A DNA stretch of 64,000 nucleotides from Tetragonia tetragonoides (taxonomy: Eukaryota; Streptophyta; Magnoliopsida; Caryophyllales; Aizoaceae). Numbering within the stretch: the first letter of the stretch is position 1; the number at the start of each line of letters is the position of its first letter. This document shows, one piece after another, positions 10,335-20,982 of the stretch. Under the pieces are notes generated by a model. It worked only from the letters and a program-made list of their open reading frames with translations. It was not told the origin of the DNA and did not search any database. The stretch spans positions 30,992,501 through 31,056,500 of the forward strand of contig CM076154.1 in assembly GCA_038025085.1 (NCBI GenBank). The letters run 5' to 3'. Made by a program: the position numbers and the translations under genes.

Positions 10335-12743
10335 TTAACGGGGATCACTTCTAGGAGGAATCTTCAAGTAACAACTGTTCAAGTACAAGGCTCCACCTAC
10401 AAGTGTTCTGACAAGATAAAAGAAATAGCAGAACAAAAAAACAGAACAGATGATAAAGTTTGCAGTAGTGAGGACCCGAGATTCAGAAACCACAGCATAA
10501 ACACCCGTGACAAATGCAGTCATCATCGCCCCCATGGATACAACGTTAAAGAGAGACGCAATATGTGAAACGAATAAATGGCTTATCGGGCCAACAATAA
10601 TTGCAAGGTGGAAGTAAAGCAGCACAGCGAAACTGGAGCATGTGAAGGCTATCGCGTCAGAGATCAAGAAGGCTTTGAAGGCGGCTTTCTTGGTTAGCAC
10701 TGCCATCCCTACATCTGTACCTGAGTTCTGGTTGAAGCCACCTGGTACAGTGAAACCTGCAGTGAAAGATACAGTTGCAATTAAGGCTGCCACAACTAGG
10801 TGGCTTTGAGCTTTATCCTTGTAAATCACCATGCGCTTTTTCAGTACTTTGCTAGCAGTTGCTCTTGACTCTTCAAGGTTTCTTTCTGTCGTAACTCTCC
10901 TTCCCCTTGGTACCACCCTCTTGGTCAGTTCCATTACAATCTAAGACATATTGTCAGATAAACAAGAACAAGATTGTCAAAATTACATGAAACCAAAACA
11001 GGCGGAAGGTAAAGTACTATTTAGGATGTTTTTGGAATATTTATGAAATGTTAAGAAAGAAAACAAGCAGATCTTACGGGTTCGTCCAAGTTATGTGAAG
11101 TAATGATATCCCCAACAGTTAGGTTTTGGTTGTTGAACGTCTTCAAGTGTTGTTGCCAGTCTTCGAAGAAAAAATGTACACCTTGCAAACAAGGACACGT
11201 TATGTACGGCAAGGAAGCAGCAACAAGATGAAGGGGCGTGTTGCCATCTAGGTCCTTGTTGTTAATTAGCTTGCTCAAATGCCCAAGATTTAAGAAATAC
11301 TGAAGTCTTCTATTACAAGCCCAATTGGCAGCGTAATGAACCACATTTTGCCCTTTATTGTCAACTATCTCAATGCAATCAGGACGAGAAGCAATGATCC
11401 TCTTTATTCCTTCCCAATTACAATGGAGAGTTGCATGATGCAGAGGTGTTAGCCCTTTGTTATCTTGGATGTAATACCGCGGATTGAGTAGAGCTAACCT
11501 TGTCGTAGCCTAGGAGAACTTTTAGGATTTGGGTTTTGCCTCCAGCAGCAGCACAATGAAGTGGAGTTAACCCCAGATCATTTTGAACTCCAATCAGGGA
11601 GCCATCTTTGTCCAGGATCTTCTGCACCATTTCTGATCCATTCACACGCGAGCATTATTGATCATATTGGCCTTTTATAAGCTCTTACAGTTTATAGGGT
11701 ATTCCCGAACACACCCATAAGCTGGAAATCCAGGCAAATTTCTGGGTTTTCTCATTAGCACCCACCTAGGTACACCCACTTGATTTTTGAAATACAGGCC
11801 ACTCGCTTTTGTAAATCCAGCAGACTTATGTTAAGGTCTACACCTAATTATAAAAGGCTGGTGTACCTAGTTGGGTACATATGGGAGTATCCATAACCTT
11901 TTGGGAAATCCAGGTGTTAGCCTAGCTAGGTCGAACACAAACAGAAATTACCATCAATTGACATCAAGTAGTCAAGTACTTCTTCAAGGTCCTTCATAAT
12001 GTAAATTGTAGTGTATATATATATCCCAACATCACATGTTTATGAAGTCGAAATCGGAAAAGGAGAAGCATACCTGGGGTTCCCCACTGAACAGCAGCAT
12101 GAAGAGCAGTCCTACCACAAGGGCCCATATGATCAAGAGCAAGAGTAGAAGATATACATGAGTCAAGAATGCAAGCTACTGAAGCACTTGATCCACTCTC
12201 TGCAGCCAAATAAAGCGGAGTTTCACCAACATCATTTGGATCATGCAACAAATATGGATCTGCCTCTACTAACACTTCAACAACTTTATCATAACCACCA
12301 CGACTCGCCTCGTGCATAGCAGTATCCATCTTGTTGTTGATCACCCTCAGCATCTTACTGACTTCTTCCTCGTTCACCGCCTTAGCTCGTCGTACAAATT
12401 CCTTAACTACCTTCAAGCGCCCAAACCGGGCAGCTAAGTGAAGTGGGATCTCTTTATTAGTGTTCTCATGCCACAGAAGAGAATATCCAGTACCATGGTC
12501 AAGGACCCTTTTAATGAACTCAACACTGACTTTTTCTAGATGTTTGTTATTAGATTGCTTCCCAACGTGGATATGGAGGATTGTGTTCCCCATTTGCGTT
12601 ACTTGGTCCTGCCATGGCTCGGAATCGAGTTCTTTCCATGAACCTTTAGAAGCTGCAAGGTATACTTTGGCCTCCATGCCTTTTGAATTGATGGGCTGAA
12701 CATGATTAACAGAATTCATCAAAAGTACTGAATTACCTGCCAT
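10335..12743 (-). pseudogene. Ankyrin-repeat/PGG-domain membrane protein gene (ACD6/ITN1-like), one-base frameshift
   Basis: Exons on the minus strand are 12743-12074, 11632-11078 and 10940-10335; all junctions are GT-AG. Exon 1 starts at ATG 12743 ('MAGNSVLL') and holds ankyrin repeats such as 'KEIPLHLAARFGRLKVVKEF' and 'GETPLYLAAESG'. Exon 2 continues the repeats ('LGLTPLHCAAAGG', 'DGNTPLHLVAA'). Exon 3 holds the PGG domain ('SHLVVAALIATVSFTAGFT', then 'VPGGF') and about four membrane helices. Plant proteins of this layout act at membranes in pathogen and salt/ROS responses. The three exons sum to 1831 bases, one more than a multiple of three. The frame breaks at 11473-11474, where one extra T splits the standard 'YIQDNKGLTPLH' repeat start. 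It is therefore a recent pseudogene, a null allele or a sequencing error. Confidence 0.85.
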
Positions 12744-12939
12744 GGATATTCTATAATCTTGTGATCTGTCATTATGCAAAGGATATATAACATTAATTAT
12801 ATATCTGAATTGTAATAAAACCTAGCTTAGCTAGTTCATTAATTCGTCTGTATAATTATTGTGATTGTCCGATGCTTTTGGGTGAAAAGGTTAACTACTA
12901 CATTTAGAGTTTAGACTATAATAAAACCACTATAATTGA

Positions 12940-13170
12940 GGTGAGAGCGCTAGCTCGAAGGGAGCAGTTCCCGGTTCCGTGGCTTCCAGCCTAGGATCGA
13001 ATGCTCATACTAACACCCCTTGCGGACTTTAAAGCCCACGGTTTACATATTTAATGATATGGATGGTACAATTTACATATACATGGGGGATGGAGACTCG
13101 AACCTGGGATTTAATGTATTCAACACCTCAGTTTTAACTACTAGACCAAGATATCTTTGGCTGCTCGTCA
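12940..13170 (-). mobile_element. tRNA-derived SINE-like element
   Basis: Read on the minus strand, a tRNA-like head carries an A-box-like TGGTCTAGTAGTTAAA and a B-box GGTTCGAGTCTCC (about 13090-13165). A second B-box-like stretch lies near 13000. These are RNA polymerase III internal promoter elements typical of plant SINEs. No clean target duplication or tail was found, so the ends are approximate. Confidence 0.45.
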
Positions 13171-13919
13171 TCTATTAGAACTAGAAACTAACCTTTTGTT
13201 CGGACCAGAACTGCGCGAATAATTTTCCCCTTTGCACCTACTTCAATTTGAGCTGTTGATAATGCTACAAAGGGTCTCGCTGCTATTTCTATTGAGGAAA
13301 GCAAGGATATATTGGATGATATAGGCGATGCATGATGATTGACAAGTTATTACCTCTCTCTATATAAGTGTCAAGTGTGGTAGTTTGTGTGACAATAAGC
13401 GTAGTTGTTGGAAAGTTCCTCCTGATTATACCATAAAACAATGGATTACAATTTGCAAACAACGACTACGACGAAACTGATGAGGTCTTTGTTAATTTAA
13501 TGAGGACAAAACAAAAAGGTCCTCTCATAGGCAAATAAAATGCAGACTAATGAGCTACAAAGTAGTCAATTCATCAACATCAACATCAACATCAACATTA
13601 CCTCAATGTTTTTAAAGAGGCTTTCGTCTAGATAAGATAAGGAGGGTCGGTTGTACGCAACGTTACCCATGTGAGAATCGTATAAAGAGGTTATTTTTGT
13701 TTGACCCGATCACTAAAGTGCGACGATCATTGACAACTTCACAATAAAAAAAGTTTAATTTCGACAATTTTATGAGTTTTTTTAATCCATTATATTTCGA
13801 AGTTAAAAAAAAGTAAAGGTTTTGGCCCCACTGAAAATGGTGGACAACTACAAAGTAGTCAATGAGTTACGTAAACCAAATTTTTGGAGATCAAACCTAT
13901 GTTGAAGACTAAAGTTGGA
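13171..13919. other. Gene-free AT-rich DNA
   Basis: No coding sequence is seen. A short run of ATCAAC repeats lies near 13573-13600. Confidence 0.4.
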
Positions 13920-14647
13920 CAGTGACTTATCCAGAAATTTAGCACTAGGGGTACAAATCGAAGAAGAATTTTTTTTTATATAAATATGGGTTCATTTGAC
14001 ACTCAGCATATAAACTAAACTGTATAATTGTAGAGGTATACAATAATACACATATAATGTATAAACTTAAAAAAAGGAAAGGATAATATTAAAAAATAAA
14101 GCACATATGATGTAAGTATAAAATTAAGAAAGAGGTACAGATTAGATCAAAAAATATGGAAGAGGGGAAGAATTGTAGAAGAAAAATAGTTAAAAAAATT
14201 GTCGCTCTCAAGATTTAAACCTACAATCTACAAGGTAATAGAAAAGAGGTCACACTAATACACCACACAAGTAGTTATGATACAAAATATTTTCTATAAT
14301 ATATAGTCCCTCCGTTTCAGATAAATGTATACCGTTACTTTTTCACGGTCTCCAATACACTACTTTGACCATGAATATTTGTATTTAAGTGAAGATATAA
14401 ATTTTTAAAAATTTGATTTTCCGAAAATACTTTTGAATATGAATCTAACCATAGTATTTTTACATTGTGAATCCTTGTATTTTTTTCTTAAATTAATAGT
14501 CAAAGTTTTTAAACTTTGACTTTCAAAAAACAATTGTGTACATTTATCTGAAACGGAAGGAGTATATACTTTATAAAACGGACAAAAACAATTACCAAAA
14601 AAAATGGTCGACGTCTGTATCCTCTTGTACCCCTGGATATGCCCCTG
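13920..14647. mobile_element. Non-autonomous hAT element (728 bp) with a nested Stowaway
   Basis: The left end reads CAGTGACTTATCCAG and the right end, inverted, CAGGGGCATATCCAG, a common plant hAT terminal pattern. It is flanked by AAGTTGGA (13912-13919) and AAGTTGGG (14648-14655), an 8-bp target duplication with one mismatch. No transposase is visible. A Stowaway MITE lies inside. Confidence 0.7.
14306..14562. mobile_element. Stowaway-type MITE (257 bp)
   Basis: Terminal inverted repeats read GTCCCTCCGTTTCAGATAAA on the left and, inverted, CTCCTTCCGTTTCAGATAAA on the right. It is flanked by TA on both sides, the Tc1/mariner target duplication. The CTCCCTCCGTTTC terminus is the Stowaway hallmark. 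It sits wholly inside the hAT element and is therefore younger. Confidence 0.8.
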
Positions 14648-15936
14648 AAGTTGGGTCATTTGGCCTTCAATAATACTCAAGTTTTGAAATTGTTATCATT
14701 ATTATATTTTGTGTGTGTGGGGTTGCTTTTAAGGAATCTATTCAGGATTCTGTTACTGTGGTGAACAAAGCTTGTGGTGGGAACTTTTGATTCCATATCG
14801 GAAGGATGACAAAATTTTTAAAGAGTTTATAAGAATGAACCCACTTGTGTTAGCAGGTAGGATTTAGAAGTCTAAGAGCATCTCTTATGTTTTACTGGAT
14901 TTTTAGGTGTACCACATCATATATAAATGTAAAAACCCTTTTTTATAAACCCCTTCTTTCCAATGTTACAAATTTTTAAAAACCTCAAATTAAGGGGCCC
15001 AAAATAGAAAAAAAAAAACATGCTACAAACCTCGTTTGTCTAGACAAACCACTTTGTAAAAGCTAAAGGTTTTTAGGTTTGTCATTATGGAGTAAAGGTT
15101 TATTGGGAAGGTTTTTAACTTTACCAACCTCTACAAAAACCTTATATTAGAGTCTGGAAATGCTCTAAGACTAATTAGTAGGGAGGAGTGAAGCCACATA
15201 GGGAGCTGGTAAAAGCCTCTCCCCCCCCCCCCCCCTCCCCTCAAGATCCTTTATTTTTTTCAGTTCGGCCTATGTAGAGATTATTAGCTAAATATTATTT
15301 TATGTAAATATTGGCACATATCTGTGGTTGTCATGGTGGTTTGGGCCTTAAATTATTTCATGGCTCCCCTTAGTTACGAGATCGAATTTGCGGCATATAT
15401 CTATCAATCCTTTTCACCCCCTCTTTCTCCTTTTTTCCTAACTTTTTTTAAGTATGTTTATCTTTCTTTTGCATTTTGTTTACTTAACTTTTACCAACCT
15501 TTCACTAATAATTTCAGTACCCCCCTCTCTTTTTCCTAAAGTTTTTTAAGTATGTTATTCATCTTTGTTTTGCATTTTAATTTATTTACATTTTATCAAC
15601 CCTTCCCTGTAATTTCGGTAGGTGAATTGTAAACTCAACCTCATTCATAAGCTTGTTGCCATCTCGATCTAACAGTCCTAAAATTTTTACCCACTCGATC
15701 ATTATAATGAAAATAAGGGGGGAAAATGGTAATATAGAGTACCTTTCAAATCCCCCACCCAAAATAAGATATTATTATTCAAAATTATTTTTTTTTTTTT
15801 TAATATAAATTTCGACCCCTGTACTTAAAAAATCCTACCTCCGCCCCTGTAATAGTGGGGATTATCCTATAACTTATTGAACCCACACAAGAAGTGCGCA
15901 TGCAGCGCCCTTGGACGCTTGGCTGTTGGCCATTCA

Positions 15937-15937
<1 letters not shown>
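14648..15937. other. Gene-free DNA, possible decayed hAT element
   Basis: A homopolymer C run lies near 15221-15236. A CCTCCGCCCCTGTAA end near 15837-15851 looks like a hAT right terminus, with a weak partner near 15186, so the stretch may be one old hAT insertion. No gene is seen. Confidence 0.3.
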
Positions 15938-16021
<84 letters not shown>

Positions 16022-16075
16022 TATTATTATTTATTATAATAATTAATAATAATAAATATTATTATTATTATTATT
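15938..16075. repeat. AAT microsatellite followed by inverted TTA tract
   Basis: About 80 bases of perfect (AAT)n end near 16020 and run into (TTA)n/(ATT)n, so the two halves can pair as a long AT hairpin. Confidence 0.95.
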
Positions 16076-16474
16076 TAATTATAATTCACCATTGTTAACC
16101 AATTATATTATCCAACCAACATGTATAATTAGGTGGCTAATGTCACATGAGGCTTCATCCCTTTTTTTCCCTTATACATATAAAATAGCTCCACGGAGTT
16201 TGTACATTCTGATACACAATATTTGTGAACTTAATGGTGTATTAATTATAGGAGAAAAACATTTTGTTATAATTTTAATTCATAAATGACTTTTCTAAAT
16301 ACACTTAAGTTTAATTATAAAGAACAAATTAAAAGATGAACCCTTTGAAAAATTCAGAGAATACAAAGGTTTAGTAGAAAATGAGAAAAGGCAAAACAAT
16401 AAAAATTTTGAGGAGTGACAAATGAGGTGCTTATGTTTTAAATAAATTACTCAATATTGTGAAAATTATTGGTT

Positions 16475-16725
16475 AATTCATCGAAGAACTACCCCTTGTT
16501 GTTCACAACATAATGACTTGGCTGAAAGAAAGAATAGGACACTAAATGACATGACAAATGACATGTTTCTTGATGCCAAAGTTCTGGCCTATCATATCAT
16601 ATAATCTATGGGTGCAGCACTTATCACAACTAGTCATATATATTCATATTAGAATTTCATCTAGGAAAACTCATGGTTCACCATTTAAAGCGTGGAATGG
16701 AAAAAGATCCAATATTTTTATTTTT
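16475..16725 (+). pseudogene. Copia retrotransposon integrase remnant
   Basis: One frame reads 'HRRTTPCCSQHNDLAERKNR' then 'TLNDMTNDMFLDAKVLAYHI'. It resembles the Ty1/Copia integrase core ('TPQQNGVAERKNRTL...'). A second frame continues with 'SSRKTHGSPFKAWNGKRSNI' (compare 'TPYELWKGRKPN'). Stops and frameshifts make it a fossil, and no LTRs were found around it. Confidence 0.65.
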
Positions 16726-16875
16726 TTAAGTGGGGGTGAATTGCTTAATTATTACCAAATTCCCGATCCACAAAGTATTAAAAGAGGTATATTCATAACT
16801 AAATGATCATGAGTCGATTATGAATACAACAATATATACTCTATTCAGTTTGAGTCATTTGCACCCCTAGACTTA

Positions 16876-17141
16876 GGCTCCGCTTGATTTACCTGAATAA
16901 AACTGATCTGAAGTGAACAGAACTGAATTGATCGATTTTCTTAACTTGACTGTTAACCATTTAAAATCCGTCCAAACATAATCAATATTAGACTCATTTG
17001 AAAGTATGCTTTGAGATCTTTCCGATGACATTGTTATCATCATGAATTTATTCCAGAATAAAAAATTATATGAGTGATAAAGTTACACATGAACTGAACT
17101 GGACTGAATTTAAGTGAAATTAAGTTGAATCAAACAGAACC
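16876..17141. mobile_element. Tourist-like MITE, GGCTCCG family copy 1 (266 bp)
   Basis: Ends read GGCTCCGCTTGATT and, inverted, GGTTCTGTTTGATT, flanked by TTA on both sides (16873-16875, 17142-17144). This fits PIF/Harbinger-type MITEs. The interior shares blocks such as GACTCATTTGAAAGTA and GAGTGATAAAGTTA with the copy at 30767-31036. Confidence 0.8.
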
Positions 17142-17144
17142 TTA

Positions 17145-17986
17145 GGAGCTCTTGTTTTTATCTCGCCTCGGACATCTAAAACGTTAGGCTTGGGACTTCC
17201 CCAACCTCTCATTGTCCGTGATAATTAAGGCAATAGCTACCTAACTAATGAAATCCGTTCAATACGGTATTGTGGCCAATCCTTGCCTATCAAGGACATG
17301 GATATGGATTTCCTTGTTGGTGGTGCAATGGGACAGAGACATGGGTAGGTGGAGAGACTTCAAGAAAGGTATGTATACTGATGCTAGCAAACACGTGAAA
17401 GAATGGTATGTAGGCATACACATGCTAGCTTAATTATATAACACATATCGGCAGGCTTGGTTAAATTTCGTCAAACTTAAAAGTTGAGTCCATACGGATC
17501 CCAAAAGTTTGATTTTGGAAATAAAAAATTTCTATTTAAAACTTACCAGACCTAAAATAATTGGCTGAATCCGAACTCAATTTTGGAGAACCCGTTGAAT
17601 AAAGTTATGCAAAATAACACACACCAGTATAGAAAAAGTGGAGATTAGACGTTGCTAGATCATTTTTATGCACCTATATCACTTAATTTTGACATATGGT
17701 CTATAGCACGTTTTCCTTTAAAATGGAAATTTCGTAACCTTTTAGACACCATATTACATGATTGTTATATTGGTAATATTATTCGGCTACGTTGACAGAA
17801 AGTATATCATTAATGTCACGAGAGCGTTTTTCCCGTGTCGACTACCTTGGCACACTTGCTCGTGCTATGGGTCCAGTAGTCGATCAATATCACTACGGCT
17901 AGTTATCGCAATCAAGAATCTTTTCATTTTGTGCTACAAAATTATAGTGACATAATTGATGATTTGTTGTAGTGTAGTTTTAAGAT
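17145..17986. other. Gene-free AT-rich DNA
   Basis: No gene or element with clear ends was found. Short ORFs at 17248-17433 and 17758-17955 show no family features. Confidence 0.4.
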
Positions 17987-18074
17987 TAAGGGCATGCTTG
18001 GATTGTGGGTAATGATTAGGGGAGTGATGGAGCAAATTAAAGACTAAAATAGGAAGGTGAAGGTGGTAGTGGGG

Positions 18075-19580
18075 CAGTGACGTATCCAGAATTCGGAAAA
18101 TAGGGTGACAAAATCAAGTAAAAATCATCGATACATATTACATCAAAAAAAGTTCAAACAAAAAGGTTCACAAGTGAAACACTCACATTGAATAACCAAT
18201 CTCCCTCTTTTTACTATACCATTATACCAAACCTTTTCCCCAAAGAAAGAAACCCAAGAAAAAGAAGAAAAAAAAAAGTTACAAGATGAAAATTAAATGT
18301 ATCAGCTCCTCATCTAATGTCCTAATCTGAGGACCTCTACCATATACCCCCAATCCCCCCTTTGACACATACAGCCACAAATACTCATGAAGTTAATATG
18401 AAGCTAAGTAGTACAATGGAATGAAAAAACAGTGTCATGCATATACTATATACATATACCAAGACAAGAAAAAGAACCCAAATCACATACTTGGACCATC
18501 TTCAGATCTTGCATAATTTGCACCCATTAATTCTCTTCAATTCAATCTCAAACCCTTCAAAGACTCCAATTTTCACCCATAAACCTCCCAAATTCAATCT
18601 GGGTATTTCCCAAAACAACGAAATCAAAGGCCAAAGCAGTAATTTGAAGAAGCCATTAACAAAGGGTTTAAGCCCAGATGAACAAGCAGAAGCTGAGCAG
18701 AGAGCTTTTGCCTCAGCTTTGGCAAGTGGGAAAGACATGCCTGAAACAGTGAGATTATAGACAAATAATTCAACCTAATTTGATACTAATTTCGCTCAAA
18801 TAAACTAAATCCACACTAATTTCTAATGATAAACCTAGAATTTAACTCAAATCACAGGCAGAACATTATTCCATCAACTTAAGTTCTACAGCATCTCAAT
18901 CCACACTAATTTCGAATGATAAACCCATCAGCTATTTCATACACTAGTCACGAATGTAAAATCAGAGCCAATACCAAGAACCCATCAGCTAAAAAGAGCA
19001 CCAAGAACCCATTTTGATAGGAAATTCAGAGCAAATGTAACTATAAAGTAAAACCCATCAGCTATGTCACACACAAACATATATATTCGCAACCGCAAAA
19101 ACCCTAAATCAATTGTCAAACAAAAAACCCAAACAACCAGAACACTTCGAATGAGAAATAAGTGAGAAAAAAAAAGCGAAGTAAAAGGGAAAGAAGTTTA
19201 TACCTAAATCGATCTGAGACAGAATTCTGGAAAATCGAGGTCTACAGCGACGTATCAACGAGCCCAGATCGAGGTCATCAAGCTTGGGTTGAGTGCAGAA
19301 AATCGGGGCCCAGTAGTCCGGTACTCCGGTACTGTCGAGTGTCGACTCACTCGACTGTCGAGGGGCCAGGCGAGCGAGACTGCGAGAGCCGAGAGTTGAG
19401 AACTTGAGATGGTGAGGGGATGAGAGAGAAAGAGTTAGAGAGAAAGAGGGGATGAGCGAGACTGCTTTAGTCTCACTTGCAAATTATTTTTTTTTTTAAA
19501 AAAAAAAAAAGTTACAGATTTTTTTTTTCAAAAAAGGGGTGACCACTGTCCCCTCCTGTCCCCCTTTGCATCCGCCAATG
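18075..19580 (+). mobile_element. Non-autonomous hAT (1506 bp) carrying a plant gene fragment
   Basis: Ends read CAGTGACGTATCCAGAA and, inverted, CATTGGCGGATGCAAAG, the widespread plant hAT terminus. The 8-bp target duplication TAGTGGGG is perfect (18067-18074, 19581-19588). The interior has no transposase. It holds instead a coding-like block at 18437-18760 and a low-complexity tail of A/T runs near 19490-19535. It is inserted in the Tourist-like MITE at 17990-19737. Confidence 0.8.
18437..18760 (+). pseudogene. Captured gene fragment inside a hAT element
   Basis: An open frame reads into 'GLSPDEQAEAEQRAFASALA' and then ends 'SGKDMPETVRL' with a stop. Upstream, a Ser/Asn/Pro/Lys-rich stretch ('NSISNPSKTPIFTHKPPKF') looks like a plastid transit peptide. 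The 'DEQAEAEQRAFASALASGK' segment recalls the start of plastid thioredoxin-like proteins, in which the thioredoxin fold follows directly. Here that fold is absent, as if only the first exon had been captured. Placement inside a hAT with perfect target duplications supports transduplication. The family identification is from memory and uncertain. Confidence 0.5.
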
Positions 19581-19740
19581 TAGTGGGGTAATAATGATTA
19601 AGAAAGTAATGGAGAAAATGAAGGAAGAAAGGGGGTAATGCATTACTCTAGGGGGAGGGTGGGTAACTTTTATTCCCAAATGGGGGGATGATTATCCTCC
19701 TCTTCACAAAATCATTATCCTCATTCAAAGCATGCCCTAA

Positions 19741-20836
19741 AGGTAAAACTTTCACATTTTTTCCCTTTTTTTAATCAGCTACCAAAACAATTCTCGAATT
19801 ATTTTCAGCTTTCCACTTCAGTTTCGACTAAAATCTAAAATTACTCTAGTTAACTTTCTACTTCAGCTAGCAAAATTACTAATTTGTCTTTTTTCATAGA
19901 AACTTTCAACTATTTTCACCGATTTTCTATGAAATTCTAACTTTTGAGCTAGCAAAATGACTAAATCTGCCAAACATAATCGTAGTTGTACTCGAAACTA
20001 TTTGTGCTAAGCATTTAGAGGATCATGATATATCCTCAAATCATGCACACTTAAAGATAAAATAAATGGAAAAGAAGTAAACAAATAATAAAACAACTCA
20101 ACGGAATAACAATTATTAGTATGAATATAACTAACAATGTCAAGCTATAAAACTATTTTCACTGATTTGCTATGAAATTCTAACTTTTGAGCTAGCAAAA
20201 TGACTAAATCTGGCAAACATAATCGTAGTTGTACTCGAAACTATTTGTGCTAAGCATTTAGAGGATCATGATATATCCTCAAATCATGCACACATAAAGA
20301 TAAAATAAATGGAAAAGAAGTAAACAAATAATAAAACAACTCAACGCAATAACATTATTAAGGAATTTGGTCTAGATTTTCGAGCAATGTCCTTTTCTAC
20401 TTACGTCCATGTTAATCCATTACCATCATCATCGGGCGTTGCGGTGCCAGGATATGACAACCGATTAGGGTGTCTACAATGGTATACATGCATATATCAT
20501 TGAAAATACTTTAATACATCATACTGTCAAATCAGCCCAATATTGATGGGGGTTTTGACTAGTTACAAAAAGTTAAACATTAATCGAAAAAACTCTATTC
20601 AGTTAGCTTCGAATCAAATCAGTTGTTTAGTTCAGATTAGTTCGGTTCAACCTTTTTTTGAATGTGTCATTATGTGGGTTTGAGAAATTTTGACTAATTA
20701 GGCCTCTTATTCTACCTAAAATATAAAAATAAAAAATAAAACAGGATATTTTTTTAGTAATTGATTAAAAATTTATTTAGTCTAACCTAATTTTTACTAG
20801 TCGAAAATAGTTATGACTAATATGTTACGTGGTCGT
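19741..20836. repeat. 243-bp tandem duplication and AT-rich DNA
   Basis: A block starting ACTATTTTCACC at 19909 recurs from 20152 with about 97% identity by eye, ending near 20360. Copies share 'GAGGATCATGATATATCCTC', itself a palindrome. No gene is seen. Confidence 0.8.
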
Positions 20837-20837
20837 A

Positions 20838-20928
<91 letters not shown>
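20837..20928. repeat. AAT microsatellite
   Basis: About 92 bases of nearly perfect (TAA)n, followed by ATGATGATAG and then TTATTG/TTG runs to about 20982. The apparent poly-Asn and poly-Leu ORFs across it are artefacts. Confidence 0.95.
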
Positions 20929-20931
<3 letters not shown>

Positions 20932-20982
20932 TGATAGTATTATTATTGTTATTGTTGTTGTTGTTGTTATTATTATTATGAT

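Larger units (their letters stand above)
17990..19737. mobile_element. Tourist-like MITE split by a hAT insertion
   Basis: The outer ends read GGGCATGCTTGGATTGTGGG and, inverted, GGGCATGCTTTGAATGAGGA. They are flanked by TAA (17987-17989, 19738-19740), a PIF/Harbinger-type 3-bp duplication. Without the nested hAT and its duplicated target, the MITE is about 234 bp. Confidence 0.8.
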
